15,847 nucleotides of DNA from an uncultured Limnohabitans sp. (GTDB taxonomy: Bacteria > Pseudomonadota > Gammaproteobacteria > Burkholderiales > Burkholderiaceae_C), in NCBI GenBank assembly GCA_937928195.1, contig CALEYZ010000115.1:1-15847 (forward strand). The letters run 5' to 3'. Shown piece after piece: positions 14,971 to 15,847 of the stretch. The stretch's first letter is position 1, and every line of letters begins with the position of its first letter. The position numbers and the translations under genes are program-made. Under the pieces are notes generated by a model. The model worked only from the letters and a program-made list of their open reading frames with translations, was not told the DNA's origin and did no database searches.

Positions 14971-15847
14971 ATGTCCTTGCAATTTGCCGATCGTTTGAAC
15001 AATGTCGAGACTTCAGCCATCCGGGAGTTGTTCAAACTTCTGGGCAAACCCGGCATCATCAGTTTTGCCGGTGGTTTCCCCGACAGTGCCATGTTCGACG
15101 TGGAAGGCATCCGCGAAGCATCGTCGCAAGCCTTGTCGCAAGAACCCGGTGCGGCTTTGCAATACGGTGCCACTGAAGGCTATGGCCCCTTGCGTGACCA
15201 GCTGGCGCACTTCATGGGGCAAAAGGGCGTCACAGATTTGTCAGCAGACCAACTGATTGTGACCACCGGCAGCCAACAAGCACTCGATCTGATTGGCAAA
15301 ACCATGATCAGTCCTGGAGACAAAGTGATTGTGGAAGGCCCTACATTTTTGGCCACCATCCAGTGTTTCCGTTTGTATGGCGCGCAACTTATTTCTGCGC
15401 CCGTGGATGGCAATGGCGTGGACACAGAAGCCCTTGAGCAATTGATCGCCGAACACCGCCCCAAGTTCGTGTATGTCATCCCCACCTTTGGCAACCCCAC
15501 AGGTGCTTTGCTGAGTCTTGAGCGCCGCAAAAAATTGCTGGCGCTGGCCGTCAAATACAACACACTCATGGTCGAAGACGATCCCTACGGTGACTTGTAT
15601 TTCAACGCAGCACCACCGCCCAGCTTGCTGGCCCTTAGCGCCCAAGTGCCAGGCAGCCGCGACTGGTTGGTGCACTGTGGCTCTTTGTCCAAGGTGCTCA
15701 GCCCAGGCTTGCGTGTGGGTTGGATGATTGCACCGCCCGAGCTCTTAAGCCGCGCCGTCATGTGCAAACAATTCAGCGATGCACACACCAGCACGTTCGC
15801 GCAGGCCACGGCAGCTCACTACCTCCAAGCGGGCCGCATGCCTGGCA
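14971..15847 (+). CDS. fold-type I PLP-dependent aminotransferase, 3' end outside window
   Basis: The first 292 residues are visible and the reading frame is open to the window edge. It looks like the aminotransferase I/II subgroup that includes 2-aminoadipate aminotransferase (LysN) and kynurenine aminotransferase-like enzymes. Features in order are: the N-terminal ISFAGGFPD, which shapes the substrate site in this group; the PLP phosphate loop TTGSQQALDL (98-107); Asn175 in FGNPTG; Asp203 and Tyr206 in EDDPYGD; and the PLP lysine Lys241 in GSLSKVLSPGLRVGW. The arginine that holds the substrate carboxylate should lie beyond the window. GGAAG sits about 7 bases before the ATG. There is no helix-turn-helix at the front, so it is not a MocR regulator. 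The substrate cannot be told from sequence. Confidence 0.9.
   Translation, partial: MSLQFADRLNNVETSAIRELFKLLGKPGIISFAGGFPDSAMFDVEGIREASSQALSQEPGAALQYGATEGYGPLRDQLAHFMGQKGVTDLSADQLIVTTGSQQALDLIGKTMISPGDKVIVEGPTFLATIQCFRLYGAQLISAPVDGNGVDTEALEQLIAEHRPKFVYVIPTFGNPTGALLSLERRKKLLALAVKYNTLMVEDDPYGDLYFNAAPPPSLLALSAQVPGSRDWLVHCGSLSKVLSPGLRVGWMIAPPELLSRAVMCKQFSDAHTSTFAQATAAHYLQAGRMPG

Noticed and set aside
1..15847. Search for insertion sequences, CRISPR repeats, tRNA genes, toxin-antitoxin pairs or phage genes
   Set aside because: Genes are tightly packed core functions with uniform style; no direct-repeat arrays, transposase motifs or tRNA-like folds were seen.

Overview
The window looks like a chromosomal segment from a betaproteobacterium, most likely Burkholderiales and probably Comamonadaceae. 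This is inferred from protein character, Leu-TTG-rich moderate-GC coding, a cco cluster with a short FixH-like gene and a small two-helix membrane protein, and the zapA/6S RNA linkage. No database search was possible. It is a dense set of housekeeping and respiratory genes. I saw no insertion sequence, phage gene, CRISPR array, tRNA or rRNA.

Region 1 (1-4489, + strand) is a cbb3-type (high-affinity, C-family) cytochrome oxidase cluster. It holds the 3' end of ccoN, then ccoO, a 46-residue ccoQ, diheme ccoP, the Fe-S assembly protein ccoG, a short ccoH/fixH and a 101-residue two-helix membrane protein of unknown function. Region 2 (4516-7520) is the oxygen-response partner. An FNR regulator with all four cluster cysteines reads leftward. 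Oxygen-independent coproporphyrinogen III dehydrogenase hemN reads rightward from a near-consensus FNR box, followed by a small SafE/DsbD_2-type membrane protein. Together these supply a microaerobic oxidase, its assembly factors, its heme and its regulator.

Region 3 (7536-9194, - strand) holds, in transcription order, a ZapB-like coiled-coil protein, zapA, a well-supported 6S RNA gene (about 8385-8555, absent from any ORF list), and a TauE/SafE-type permease whose most upstream possible start lies inside the 6S RNA.

Region 4 (9258-14195, + strand) is a complete vitamin B12 uptake operon: a cobalamin riboswitch, then btuB (outer membrane receptor), btuF (periplasmic binding protein), btuC (permease) and btuD (ATPase). 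The last three are joined by ATGA stop/start overlaps. Region 5 (14237-15847) holds nth (endonuclease III, - strand) and, divergently, the first 292 codons of a fold-type I PLP aminotransferase that runs off the window.

Nothing here is clearly a wholly new system. The least explained items are the small Cys-tailed membrane protein in the cco cluster, the shortened FixH, a second FNR-like palindrome by fnr, and the 6S RNA/permease junction.
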